Source: an uncultured Pelagibacteraceae bacterium (GTDB lineage: Bacteria; Pseudomonadota; Alphaproteobacteria; Pelagibacterales; Pelagibacteraceae). From it: a stretch of 64,000 bases of DNA. Under the pieces are notes generated by a model. It was not told the DNA's origin. It ran no database searches and saw only the letters and a list, made by a program, of their open reading frames with translations. The stretch's first letter is position 1; every line of letters starts with the position of its first letter. The position numbers and the translations under genes are program-made. The stretch covers positions 1 through 64,000 of the forward strand of contig CACEVB010000001.1 of assembly GCA_902562875.1 (NCBI GenBank). Reading direction: 5' to 3'. Positions 37,210 through 47,111 of the stretch are shown in pieces.

Positions 37210-38778
37210 GTGATTGATAAAGCTGATATTGACAAAACAAACGCTTGGCCATTTGTTGAAGCGAAAAAACTGTTAAGAGAAAGATCCGAGAATATAAAAA
37301 AAAAGGGTAAAATAATTTTACAAACAGGGTATGGTCCAAGTGGACTGCCACATATTGGAACATTCGGAGAAGTGGCCAGGACATCAATGGTAGTTAACGC
37401 ATTAAACTATTTAACCGATGTTCCGAAAGAAATTATTACCTTTTCAGATGATATGGATGGTTTGAGAAAAATTCCAGAAAATGTGCCAAACCAAGATTTA
37501 TTAAAAAAAAATTTACATAAACCTTTAACTGTAGTACCTGACCCGTTTGGAAAATTTAGTAGTTTTGGCGAACATAACAATGAAATGTTAAAAGAATTTT
37601 TAAACAAATTCAATTTTAATTACAAATTTGTGAGTTCAACCGACTTATATTTTAATGGATTTTTTAATGATAGCCTCAAAATTATTTTAGAAAATTTAAA
37701 TGAAATTATGAATATTATTTTACCGACGTTAGGTAAAGATAGACAAAAAACTTATTCTCCTTTTTTACCTATTTGTCCTGATACTGGTACAGTTTTAGAA
37801 ATTCCAATAATGGAAATTGATAAAAAAAAATTTAAGGTGGTTTTTGATAACAAAGGTAAACAATTAGAGAAAAGTATTTTAGATGGTAATTGCAAACTAC
37901 AGTGGAAGGTTGATTGGGCAATGCGTTGGTTTGCATTGGATGTAGATTTCGAAATGTATGGAAAAGATTTAATAGAAAGTGCTATTTTATCAACTAAAAT
38001 AATTAAAGTTTTGGGTAAAAAAAATCCTTCGGGTTTTTCATATGAACTTTTTTTAGATGATAAAGGAGAAAAAATTTCAAAATCTAAAGGTAATGGAATA
38101 ACTATAGATGAATGGCTTAATTATGCTTCACCTGAAAGTTTATCAATGTTTATGTATCAAAATCCAAAAAGAGCAAAAAAACTTTATAAGGAAATAGTAT
38201 CCAAAACGGTTGATGAGTATTTTGATTTTATGGAAAAAAGTAGGACACAAAATAAATTACAGGTTTTAATGAATCCACTCTGGCATGTTCATAATGGCGA
38301 AATTCCACATGAAAATTCAATCATGAGTTTTTCAATGCTATTAAATCTTGTAGAGACCAGCAATGCGGATTCAAAAGATTTATTATGGAAATTTATAAAA
38401 AAAAATAAGCCAGATATAAATATTAACAAATATCCAATTTTTGACCAACTTGTTGAATATGCTATTAAATACTTTAATGAGGTAATAAAAAAAAATAAAA
38501 TTTACAAAAAACCTAATGAAATTGAAATTAAAGCATTGAATGCTTTAGTAAAAAAATTAGAGCAATGCAATGAGAAAATGACACCTGAGGAATTACAAAC
38601 TGAGATTTATACTGTAGGCAAAGAAAATGGTTATAAAGAAAATCTAAGAGATTGGTTTAAATTAATATATCAAGTGGTATTTGGAGATGAAAATGGACCA
38701 AGAATGGGATTTTTTATAAGTTTTTTTGGGTTAGCAGAAACAAGAAATTTGATAAAAAAAAAAATAAATGATGTTTGA
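37210..38778 (+). CDS. lysK: Class I lysyl-tRNA synthetase (GTG start)
   Basis: SGLPHIGTFGEVART (HIGH-like), EKISKSKGNGITIDEWL (KMSKS). Confidence 0.93.
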   Translation: MIDKADIDKTNAWPFVEAKKLLRERSENIKKKGKIILQTGYGPSGLPHIGTFGEVARTSMVVNALNYLTDVPKEIITFSDDMDGLRKIPENVPNQDLLKKNLHKPLTVVPDPFGKFSSFGEHNNEMLKEFLNKFNFNYKFVSSTDLYFNGFFNDSLKIILENLNEIMNIILPTLGKDRQKTYSPFLPICPDTGTVLEIPIMEIDKKKFKVVFDNKGKQLEKSILDGNCKLQWKVDWAMRWFALDVDFEMYGKDLIESAILSTKIIKVLGKKNPSGFSYELFLDDKGEKISKSKGNGITIDEWLNYASPESLSMFMYQNPKRAKKLYKEIVSKTVDEYFDFMEKSRTQNKLQVLMNPLWHVHNGEIPHENSIMSFSMLLNLVETSNADSKDLLWKFIKKNKPDININKYPIFDQLVEYAIKYFNEVIKKNKIYKKPNEIEIKALNALVKKLEQCNEKMTPEELQTEIYTVGKENGYKENLRDWFKLIYQVVFGDENGPRMGFFISFFGLAETRNLIKKKINDV

Positions 38779-39817
38779 TATTATAAAGCCTATTTTATTT
38801 AAATTAAATCCAGAGTCGGCACATTCTCTGGCAATAAAAGCTTTAAAACTAAATTATTTAATGAAGTTTAATTTTAGTAATTCAAATTTGCTAGAAACAG
38901 ATTTTTTTAATCAAAAAATAAAATCTCCAGTAGGAGTAGCTGCAGGATTTGATAAAAATGCAGAAGTATATAATTCGCTTTTTAATTTAGGTTTTGGATT
39001 TGCAGAGGTTGGAACAATTACCCCAAAACCGCAATTTGGCAATCCAAAACCAAGAGTATTTAGACTTGAAGAGGATCAAGCACTTATTAATAGACTGGGA
39101 TTTAATAACTCTGGTAGTGAGGATATTTTGAAAAGAATTATTAATAATCCCCCAAATAGTTGTCTAGGGATAAACATTGGTCCAAATAAAGATACGAAAA
39201 ATAGAATATCTGATTATTTAGAATGCTTTAAAAAATTCCATAATCTAGGTAATTATATTGCCATTAATATCTCGTCTCCAAATACTGAGAATTTAAGAGA
39301 TTTTCATAATGAAAATGAGCTAATCGAATTATTAACAGCAATTAATGAGGAAAAACAAACATTAAAATCATATACTCCTTTAGCTATAAAAATTTCCCCA
39401 GATATAAGCTATAATCAAATTGATAAAATTTCTGAAATTTTAATTGAAAAAAAAATTGATATTTTAATTGTCTCAAATTCCACTGACAAAAATAGAGAGG
39501 TTCTAAAAAACATTAATAAACTTGAAAAAGGAGGGTTGTCTGGGAAGCCAATTGAAAAGATTTCCAATAATTTAATATCCAAATTCTACAAAACTATTGG
39601 AAAAAAAGTTAAAATAATTGGAGTTGGTGGTATTAACGATGCAATTGGAGTTTACGATAAAATTTCAAGCGGTGCATCATTAGTGCAATTATATACAGGG
39701 ATGGTCTATCAAGGTCCTTATATCGCAAATAAAATAAATAAGAATCTTGCTAATATTTTAATTAAACAGGGTATAAAGAATGTGGGTGAATTAATAGGAT
39801 CAAAAAATTCAGCTTGA
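38768..39817 (+). CDS. pyrD: Dihydroorotate dehydrogenase (quinone)
   Basis: SPVGVAAGFDKNAEVYNSL, AINISSPNTENLRDF, VGGINDAIGVYDKISSGASLVQLYTGMVYQGP. Confidence 0.96.
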   Translation: MMFDIIKPILFKLNPESAHSLAIKALKLNYLMKFNFSNSNLLETDFFNQKIKSPVGVAAGFDKNAEVYNSLFNLGFGFAEVGTITPKPQFGNPKPRVFRLEEDQALINRLGFNNSGSEDILKRIINNPPNSCLGINIGPNKDTKNRISDYLECFKKFHNLGNYIAINISSPNTENLRDFHNENELIELLTAINEEKQTLKSYTPLAIKISPDISYNQIDKISEILIEKKIDILIVSNSTDKNREVLKNINKLEKGGLSGKPIEKISNNLISKFYKTIGKKVKIIGVGGINDAIGVYDKISSGASLVQLYTGMVYQGPYIANKINKNLANILIKQGIKNVGELIGSKNSA

Positions 39818-39853
39818 CGATTATTATAACTAACCGTATATAAATCATACCTT

Positions 39854-40135
39854 ATGTCAAAAAAATGTGAACTTACCGGTAAAATACCTCTAAAAGGTCA
39901 TAATGTTAGTCACGCTAACAATAAAACTAAAAGAAAATTTTTACCAAATCTTAAAAAGGTAAAATTTAAAAGTGAAATATTAAAAAGAAGTTTAAAACTT
40001 AATGTTTCAAACGCAGGTGTGAGATCTGTTGACAAGAGAGGAAGTTTTGATGAATTTCTTAAGTTAGCTAAATTCAAGAATTTATCTATTAGAGTAAAAA
40101 AACTAAAAAAATCTATTTTAAATAAATCGGCTTAA
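39854..40135 (+). CDS. rpmB: 50S ribosomal protein L28
   Basis: CELTGKIPLKGHNVSHANNKTKRKFLPNLKKV. Confidence 0.97.
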   Translation: MSKKCELTGKIPLKGHNVSHANNKTKRKFLPNLKKVKFKSEILKRSLKLNVSNAGVRSVDKRGSFDEFLKLAKFKNLSIRVKKLKKSILNKSA

Positions 40136-40683
40136 TGAATAAGGTTTTTTTAACTTTATCAGTTTTAATGGGTATAGTAGTATTGAGCTCTAATTTTCTG
40201 GTTCAATTTCCAATAAAATATTTCGGGCTACAGGAAATATTAACTTATGGAGCTTTTAGCTATCCTATTGCATTTTTGATAACAGATTTGGCTAATAGAA
40301 CTTATGGAAAATTTGCTGCACGTAAAATAGTTTATTTTGGCTTTGGAATAGGTATTGGTTTTACTTTATTTTTTTCAACTAATTTCTCAGATCTTATATC
40401 CATAAGAATAGCAATAGGTTCTGGCACAGCTTTTATAGTAGCACAACTTTTGGATGTTCAGGTGTTTGATAAATTAAGAGACAAGAGATGGTTTATTGCC
40501 CCACTAACATCATCTTTAATTGGATCCACTATTGATACTTTTTTATTTTTTTCAATATCTTTTTACGCAACTGGTATACCTTGGGTTACGTTGTCGTTTG
40601 GAGACTTGGCAGTAAAGATATTTGTAGCTTTATTGATGTTAATTCCTTTTAGATTTTTGTTAGGTACACTAAAACCCATATAA
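40135..40683 (+). CDS. yhhQ: YhhQ/VUT-family transporter (queuosine precursor transporter family)
   Basis: YPIAFLITDLANRTYGKFAARKIVYFGF; multi-TM; PLTSSLIGSTIDTFLFF. Confidence 0.85.
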   Translation: MNKVFLTLSVLMGIVVLSSNFLVQFPIKYFGLQEILTYGAFSYPIAFLITDLANRTYGKFAARKIVYFGFGIGIGFTLFFSTNFSDLISIRIAIGSGTAFIVAQLLDVQVFDKLRDKRWFIAPLTSSLIGSTIDTFLFFSISFYATGIPWVTLSFGDLAVKIFVALLMLIPFRFLLGTLKPI

Positions 40684-40684
40684 A

Positions 40685-41749
40685 CTAAACACTCGGTTCG
40701 TGTTGTGTCATACAGTGTATCGCCCCAAAACCCCAAATTAGTTTACTGCAATCAATACCAATAATTTTTCTTCTTTTAAAATTTTTTTTAAAAATTTTAA
40801 CAACTACTTTGTCGTTTGGATCATTGAACAGAGGCAATAAAATAATTTTATTACAAATTAGAAAATTTAGATAACTTGCAGGAACTCTAATTTTTTTTAT
40901 GTAAATTGGATTTGGCATTGGTATTTTAATTATTTTAAATCGTTTACCATTTATATCTTTAGCTCTATTTAAAATTTTCAGATTTTGTTTTAAAATATTA
41001 TAATTTTTGTCATTTTTATTTTTTTCAACTGCAGTCATAATTTTATTTTTTGAAATAAATCTACTAATATCATCAACATGCCCATGGGTATCGTCCCCCT
41101 TTATTCCTTTGTTTAACCAAATAAAATTTTTTACGTTTAACAAATTTGATAAAATCGTCTCATATATTGATTTATTAATTCCTGGATTTCTTTCCTGAAC
41201 TTTGCTTAATAAACACTCTTTAGTCAATAAAATTGAGCCATTCCCATTAACATCTATGGCACCACCCTCTAAAACCATTTTATATCTTTTTTTTCCAACT
41301 TTTAAAGTGGGCTCAATTTTTTTAATATTGGTTAATCTAGAAATAAAACTATTAACTTTATTATCTTTTTCAAAATCGTTATATTTGGCCCAACCGTTGA
41401 ACTTAAAATTTATAAAAATCTTCTTTTTTTTATTAATAAGATATATTGGCCCAAAGTCTCTAATCCATATTCTGTTTGATGAAATTTTATAAAATTTAAT
41501 ATTTTTTAATTTAGCTTTTAATTTCAATAATATCTTTTTTATACTTTTTGTTTCCTCACCCGGTTTTAAAATTAAATTAACTTTTTGATCTTTTGATATT
41601 GCGGCTACAATTTTAGCTACAGTATTTGGTATGTATTTAAAAAGACCTGGCCAGTCATTTTTATTGTATGGCCAAGTAATCCATACTGATTTTTGAGTTT
41701 CCCACTCTGCAGGCATTCTATAATTGGAATGATCCAAATTTTTAGTCAT
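40685..41749 (-). CDS. aguA: Agmatine deiminase
   Basis: MPAEWETQKSVWITWPYN, WIRDFGPIYLIN, KGDDTHGHVDD, GAIHCMTQHEP catalytic Cys. Confidence 0.93.
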   Translation of the reverse strand: MTKNLDHSNYRMPAEWETQKSVWITWPYNKNDWPGLFKYIPNTVAKIVAAISKDQKVNLILKPGEETKSIKKILLKLKAKLKNIKFYKISSNRIWIRDFGPIYLINKKKKIFINFKFNGWAKYNDFEKDNKVNSFISRLTNIKKIEPTLKVGKKRYKMVLEGGAIDVNGNGSILLTKECLLSKVQERNPGINKSIYETILSNLLNVKNFIWLNKGIKGDDTHGHVDDISRFISKNKIMTAVEKNKNDKNYNILKQNLKILNRAKDINGKRFKIIKIPMPNPIYIKKIRVPASYLNFLICNKIILLPLFNDPNDKVVVKIFKKNFKRRKIIGIDCSKLIWGFGAIHCMTQHEPSV

Positions 41750-42623
41750 TTTTGGAATTTTTTGCTAGATCCCTATAAGCATCTACTCTTCTATCTCTCA
41801 AAAAAGGCCAATGTTGTCTAGCATTTTCAACCTTTTTAAAATCAATAGCACATACTAAAATTCCACTTTTTTTGGAGTTTAATCTAGAAATAACTTTTCC
41901 ATTTGGGTCAATAATTAGTGAATTTCCCCAAAATTCAATTTTTCTATTACCTTTTTTTTCATAACCAACCCTGTTTGTTGCGGCAACAAAAATCCCATTA
42001 GCAATTGCATGAGATCTTTGAATTGTGACCCATGAGTCTAACTGGGTACTTCCAAATTTTCTTTTTTCCTTAGGATGCCATCCGATTGCAGTGGGATAAA
42101 ATATTATTTCTGAGCCCTTTAAAGCTGTGAGCCTTGACGCTTCTGGAAACCATTGATCCCAACAAATAAGAGATCCAATTTCGCCATATTTGGTTTTAAC
42201 ATTTTTAAATCCAAGATTACCTGGCCTAAAATAAAATTTTTCATAATATCCAGGATCGTCTGGAATGTGTATTTTTCTATATTTTGAAATAATTTTTCCT
42301 TTTTCATTAATAGTGACACAAGTGTTATAATAAATTCCTGACATTTTTTTTTCAAACAATGAGATGATTAGCACAACTTTTAATTGCCTTGCTAAATTAC
42401 AAAACATATGAGTAGTTTTACCTGGAATTTTTTCTGCATATTTAAAATTTGAATGATTTTCAACTTTGCAGAAATATTCATTTAAAAATAATTCAGGTAA
42501 ACAAATTATTTTAGCTCCTTTTTTAGCAGCTTCATTTATTTGTTTTATAGCTTTATTTATATTCAATTCTCTATTTTTTGAAATTTTAAGTTGAATTAGT
42601 CCAACTTTAGTTTTTTTTGTCAT
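41742..42623 (-). CDS. aguB: N-carbamoylputrescine amidase (nitrilase family; start adjusted to MTKKTKVGLIQ)
   Basis: LPELFLNEYFCK, KYRKIHIPDDPGYYEKFYF, SLICWDQWFPEASRLTALKGSEIIFYPTAIG. Confidence 0.93.
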   Translation of the reverse strand: MTKKTKVGLIQLKISKNRELNINKAIKQINEAAKKGAKIICLPELFLNEYFCKVENHSNFKYAEKIPGKTTHMFCNLARQLKVVLIISLFEKKMSGIYYNTCVTINEKGKIISKYRKIHIPDDPGYYEKFYFRPGNLGFKNVKTKYGEIGSLICWDQWFPEASRLTALKGSEIIFYPTAIGWHPKEKRKFGSTQLDSWVTIQRSHAIANGIFVAATNRVGYEKKGNRKIEFWGNSLIIDPNGKVISRLNSKKSGILVCAIDFKKVENARQHWPFLRDRRVDAYRDLAKNSKND

Positions 42624-42624
42624 T

Positions 42625-43668
42625 TTACTTAAATATATTTGAAAGATTTTTTCTGTCTCTATTTTTCCACTCGCCTTTATGATATGCATCACTCGCAATT
42701 AAAGGCAAAACGCTGGTGGCTTCGGCAAAAACCATTTGTTCTTTTGTAGTTTCTACTTTACCCCATGAGCTAGCCTCTTTGAGTGTAGAGCTGCTACAAG
42801 CCCCATCCCTAGAATCTGCAACTGTAATTTGTATAGCATATCTATGCATATCAACTTCCTTACCCAATAATTCTGCACATATCACTGTATCTTGTATAAA
42901 ATTCTTTGGAACACCTCCTCCTATCATAAACAACCCTGATCCTTTCGATTTGATTTTAATTTCTGTTAGCTCTCTAAATTCTCTAATAGAGTCTATTGTA
43001 ATATGTTCATTTGGGTTATTTTCTTGATGCATTACTAATCCAAATCCTGCGCTTGAGTCTGTAAAAGCAGGACAAAAGATTGGAACATTATTATCATAAG
43101 CTGTTTCAATTAATGATTCTTTCTTTTTTGAATTAGCTTTTAAATATTTTCCAATCTCTTTAATAAATTCTCTCGAAGTGTAGCTCTTAGAAGGAAGCTT
43201 GTTCGCAATTTCGCATATTGTTTTATCACATAATTGTAACTCTTCCTCATCGATATAAGTATCATATATCCTGTCTATGTAGTTTTTTCTTAATTGATTG
43301 TCGTCTTGAAACTGGGAGCCTTGATAATGCTTAAAACCTAGTGCCTCAAAAAAATCCATATCAATAATAGATGCTCCTGTAGCCACAACTGCATCAACCA
43401 TATTATATTTCACCATGTCTCTATAGATATTCATACATCCGGCTGCAGATGTAGATCCAGCTAAGGTTAAAAATATAGTGCAATCTTTATCTCTTAGCAT
43501 TTGATTAAATATATCTGCTGCGTTTCCTGTTTCCCTTGAAACAAATGACATTTTCTGCATGGATGAAATTATCTTTCGAGAATCAAAAGATGTTATATCA
43601 ATATGTTCTACTGATTTCTTTAAAAAGTCTTTTTTGCTATTGTGGCCTAATTTTTTTTTGTCTGACAT
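42625..43668 (-). CDS. Deoxyhypusine synthase-family protein (probable homospermidine-type synthase)
   Basis: LTLAGSTSAAGCMNIYRDMV, VVATGASIIDMDFFEALG, SSWGKVE catalytic-Lys region; sits inside a polyamine operon. Confidence 0.9.
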   Translation of the reverse strand: MSDKKKLGHNSKKDFLKKSVEHIDITSFDSRKIISSMQKMSFVSRETGNAADIFNQMLRDKDCTIFLTLAGSTSAAGCMNIYRDMVKYNMVDAVVATGASIIDMDFFEALGFKHYQGSQFQDDNQLRKNYIDRIYDTYIDEEELQLCDKTICEIANKLPSKSYTSREFIKEIGKYLKANSKKKESLIETAYDNNVPIFCPAFTDSSAGFGLVMHQENNPNEHITIDSIREFRELTEIKIKSKGSGLFMIGGGVPKNFIQDTVICAELLGKEVDMHRYAIQITVADSRDGACSSSTLKEASSWGKVETTKEQMVFAEATSVLPLIASDAYHKGEWKNRDRKNLSNIFK

Positions 43669-44847
43669 TTAAGCAACAAGAAATTCACCCTTATCATCTT
43701 TGTCGTACATTGTCATTATAGGAGAATCCTCTACCTCATATATTTGATCAGAATAGAAGCCATTAAATTCTGTTCTAAATGTTAAACCATATGCCCCAAG
43801 TTGACCTAATTCGATATAATCACCCTCTTTAACGTTGTTAGGTAATAAAAAAGGTCCTTTCATATAATCCATACTATCACAAGTAGGACCATAAAAATCA
43901 AAAGCTGTAAATTTTTTTGAAATGATTCTACCATCTGTAATTAGTTTAGACGGATAAACAATATTAGGAACTCCGGCATCAAAAAGTGTTCCATATGTTC
44001 CATCGTTAATAAATAATTTTTGTTTTTTTCTTAATATAACTTTAACTATTGTTGAGCCGCTTTCAGCAACAATCGCCCTACCTGGTTCGCAAATTATCTC
44101 TGGTAATTTTTTTAACTTTAAATTTTTTAAACTATTTTTAATTTCTTCAAAATAACTTGATAACGGTTGAGATATTAAGTCAGGATAAATAGTTGGGAAA
44201 CCACCACCGACATTAATATAATCTGGCAATATTTTGGTTTTCTTAATAATTTTTCCTATCTCATGAATTCCTTTATTATAAGATATTGGGTGCATACATT
44301 GTGAACCAACGTGAAAACTAATTCCAATTTTTTTTGCATATTGTTTTGTTAGTCTAAACAATCCAATTGCCTCTGATGTAATAGCACCAAATTTTTTTGA
44401 TAAATCTATTTCTGCATGTTCGTTTGATACAGAAACTCTTACAAATAATTCTAAATCTTTTGCGTAATTTGTTGTCTCAATAATTTTAATTAATTCATCT
44501 TTAGAGTCTAAAGCAAAAGTCTTAATATTATATCTAAAATAGGCATCTTTAATATTTTCCCTACTTTTAACCGTATGCATATAAGAGCATTTTGCGTTAA
44601 CATTTATTTTTTTTACGGCTTCAATTTCTTTTACTGATGCAACATCAAATTGATCAATACCGCTTTCCAGTATAGTCTTAAGTATCTCAGGATTTGGATT
44701 TGTCTTTACTGCGTATAAAATTTTACCTGGAAAGTTTCTTAAAAAGTATTTGGAAGCGATATTTATTGGTTGCTTCCTAATACAATAAATCGGTTCATCT
44801 GGTTTCAGTTGATTAATTAAACTATCAACCGATTTAAATTTTTTCAT
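43669..44847 (-). CDS. Fold-III PLP decarboxylase, ornithine/lysine decarboxylase-like (start adjusted to MKKFKSVDSL)
   Basis: ILYAVKTNPNPEIL PLP-Lys, SFHVGSQCMHP, GGGFPTIYPD, FDFYGPTCDSMDYMKGPFLLP. Confidence 0.92.
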   Translation of the reverse strand: MKKFKSVDSLINQLKPDEPIYCIRKQPINIASKYFLRNFPGKILYAVKTNPNPEILKTILESGIDQFDVASVKEIEAVKKINVNAKCSYMHTVKSRENIKDAYFRYNIKTFALDSKDELIKIIETTNYAKDLELFVRVSVSNEHAEIDLSKKFGAITSEAIGLFRLTKQYAKKIGISFHVGSQCMHPISYNKGIHEIGKIIKKTKILPDYINVGGGFPTIYPDLISQPLSSYFEEIKNSLKNLKLKKLPEIICEPGRAIVAESGSTIVKVILRKKQKLFINDGTYGTLFDAGVPNIVYPSKLITDGRIISKKFTAFDFYGPTCDSMDYMKGPFLLPNNVKEGDYIELGQLGAYGLTFRTEFNGFYSDQIYEVEDSPIMTMYDKDDKGEFLVA

Positions 44848-44863
44848 TTTAGCTCCTAAAAAA

Positions 44864-44900
44864 AAACTTAATAAAAAAAACTTGCATATCAATTATGCAA
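44864..44900 (-). promoter_or_regulatory. Terminator/attenuator-like hairpin plus U-tract in the leader of the polyamine operon
   Basis: Minus strand TTGCATA-attga-TATGCAA followed by G and TTTTTTTT, then ATTAAGTTTTTTTTTAGGAGCTAAAATG. Stem is short and AT-rich. Confidence 0.4.
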
Positions 44901-44983
44901 ATTTATATAAATTCGTGAATTATGGGATTATTGAGGTAAAGTAAAGCAAATAATACTATTGAAATTATTTTATTAATGTCCAT

Positions 44984-45556
44984 ATGCATAGAATGAATGC
45001 TGTAGTAAATCTAAAAAAATTGACAGATTTTCCTGACAAATCCTTACTTTTAGTGGATGACGATAACCCATTTAGAGAGAGATTAGCCAGAGCAATGGAA
45101 AAAAAGGGTTTCGAGGTAATACAAGCTGAAGGAGTAAAAAAAGGCATTGATGCTGTAAAGGTAAAAAAACCAACTTTTGCAGTTGTTGACCTTAGACTTA
45201 ACGATGGTAATGGATTAGAAGTTGTAAAAGAGATCCAAAATTCTAACGAGGACAGCAGAATTGTTATGTTAACTGGATATGGAAATATTCCAACTGCTGT
45301 GGCAGCCATAAAAAGAGGTGCTATTGATTACCTTTCCAAACCTGCAGATGCTGATGATGTGGAAAAGGCTCTTTTAGCAGATAGAGATAAAAAGGCTGAG
45401 CCACCAGAAAACCCTATGTCAGCAGACCGTGTTAAATGGGAACATATCCATAGAGTTTTTGAGTTATGCAACAGAAACGTTTCTGAGACAGCGAGGCGTT
45501 TAAAAATGCATAGAAGAACCCTTCAAAGAATCCTTTCAAAAAGATCACCTAGATAA
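44984..45556 (+). CDS. regA: RegA/ActR/PrrA-type response regulator with Fis-type HTH
   Basis: SLLLVDDDNPFRERLARAMEKKGFEV receiver, VDLRLNDGNGLEVV, C-terminal NVSETARRLKMHRRTLQRILSKRSPR. Confidence 0.92.
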   Translation: MHRMNAVVNLKKLTDFPDKSLLLVDDDNPFRERLARAMEKKGFEVIQAEGVKKGIDAVKVKKPTFAVVDLRLNDGNGLEVVKEIQNSNEDSRIVMLTGYGNIPTAVAAIKRGAIDYLSKPADADDVEKALLADRDKKAEPPENPMSADRVKWEHIHRVFELCNRNVSETARRLKMHRRTLQRILSKRSPR

Positions 45557-46100
45557 ATTTTCTAAGTTTTAATAAACTTTTAACTGAGATAATCAAGATA
45601 GTCACTTTAAGCAACTCTGCTAATAAAAATGGCTTAGCACCCAAACTAAATATAGGTTTGTCCCAACCTATTAAATTACCTAACCATAGCATGCCGAGAC
45701 AATATATTAATGATATAGAAAAAATAATCTTAATTATGATGTTAAAGTAGTTTTTTTCTAAATTAATTTTACCAGCAATGTAAGATGCAAATACAAAGCC
45801 TATCAAGTAACCCATTGTTGGACCTGTAAAGTAAATTAAACCAACACCTTTTTCAGGTGAGTTAGAGAATACTGGTAAACCTATTATACCCTCAAACAAA
45901 TACAATATGACTGTAGCTGTAGCTATCTTAGAGCCTAAAGTGATACCCAACATAACAACAACAAATGTTTGCATAGTCATAGGCACTGGATAAAATGGTA
46001 TTTTAATTTTTGCAGATATAGCAAGTAGCACACTTCCCAGAATTATAATTAATGAATATTTTAAAAATTTAAAATTTTGTAAAGTTTTTGAAATTTCCAT
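45549..46100 (-). CDS. bioY: BioY biotin transporter S-component
   Basis: AKIKIPFYPVPMTMQTFVVVMLGITLG; EGIIGLPVFS; GPTMGYLIGFVFASYIAG. Confidence 0.93.
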   Translation of the reverse strand: MEISKTLQNFKFLKYSLIIILGSVLLAISAKIKIPFYPVPMTMQTFVVVMLGITLGSKIATATVILYLFEGIIGLPVFSNSPEKGVGLIYFTGPTMGYLIGFVFASYIAGKINLEKNYFNIIIKIIFSISLIYCLGMLWLGNLIGWDKPIFSLGAKPFLLAELLKVTILIISVKSLLKLRKFI

Positions 46101-46132
46101 TTATATATACTAACAATTAAAAGAACATATTT

Positions 46133-47062
46133 CTAGTTATTAATTAACGAAACAAAAACATCCTCTAAATCACCATCATCAGTTGACATATCAATTATCT
46201 TGATATTTTTTTTATTAAAAAAATCAATTATTTCTCCAATATTTAATTTATCTTTTTCATAAGATAAAGTCATTGAGTTATCTCTTTTTGTTATAACTTT
46301 GAGAGTATCAAGAATTCCATCAGAAATATCTATGGCTTTGCTTAATTTTAATTTAACTATTTTATTTTTAATTTTCTTTATTAAATTTTCTGTGCTATCT
46401 AAAGCCACTAACTCACCCTTATTAATAATAGCAATTCTATCGCACATCTCCTCAGCCTCATTTAAATAATGGGTTGTTAAAATAATAGTTACTCCTTTCT
46501 TATTTAGTAATCTTATATTTTCCCAAAGATTCTTTCTCAATTCGACATCAACACCTGCTGTGGGCTCATCCAAAATAATTATTGGTGGTTGATGTACAAG
46601 CGCTTTAGCTATCATTAATCTTCTTTTCATACCACCAGATAAACCTCTAGAATAACTCTCAGCTTGACTATTTAAAGATACCATTTCTAAAATGGTATCA
46701 GTAATTCTATCCTTTTTTTTTACTCCATACATACCTGCCTGAAATTCAAGTAATTTTCTAGGACTAAAAAATGGATCTAAATTTAACTCTTGAGGAACTA
46801 TTCCAATTGAAGCTCTTACTTGTCTTGGATTAATGTCTAAGTTAAAACCCCAAACATTAACAGTTCCTGCTGTTTTAATAACTAGTCCTGCCAAAATATT
46901 AATAAAAGTGCTTTTTCCAGCTCCATTTGGGCCTAGCAATCCAAATATCTCGCCTTCTTTCACCTCTAAGTTTAAATTTTTAATAGCTTCAACTTTATCC
47001 GAACCTTTTTTAACATAAATCTTATTTAGGTTACTAACTTTTAAAACTTTTCTATCGTTCAT
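46133..47062 (-). CDS. ABC-2 type transporter ATP-binding protein
   Basis: LLGPNGAGKSTFINILAG Walker A, SRGLSGGMKRRLMIAKAL signature, IIILDEPTAGVDVELR Walker B. Confidence 0.92.
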   Translation of the reverse strand: MNDRKVLKVSNLNKIYVKKGSDKVEAIKNLNLEVKEGEIFGLLGPNGAGKSTFINILAGLVIKTAGTVNVWGFNLDINPRQVRASIGIVPQELNLDPFFSPRKLLEFQAGMYGVKKKDRITDTILEMVSLNSQAESYSRGLSGGMKRRLMIAKALVHQPPIIILDEPTAGVDVELRKNLWENIRLLNKKGVTIILTTHYLNEAEEMCDRIAIINKGELVALDSTENLIKKIKNKIVKLKLSKAIDISDGILDTLKVITKRDNSMTLSYEKDKLNIGEIIDFFNKKNIKIIDMSTDDGDLEDVFVSLINN

Positions 47063-47111
47063 AATAATTTAAATTTTTAACATTAGGATTTTTTAAGATA
47101 ACATATTTATA

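Noticed and set aside
42119-42355. Additional 78-aa ORF inside the N-carbamoylputrescine amidase gene
   Set aside because: Same-strand alternative frame within a well-supported nitrilase-family gene; no independent support.
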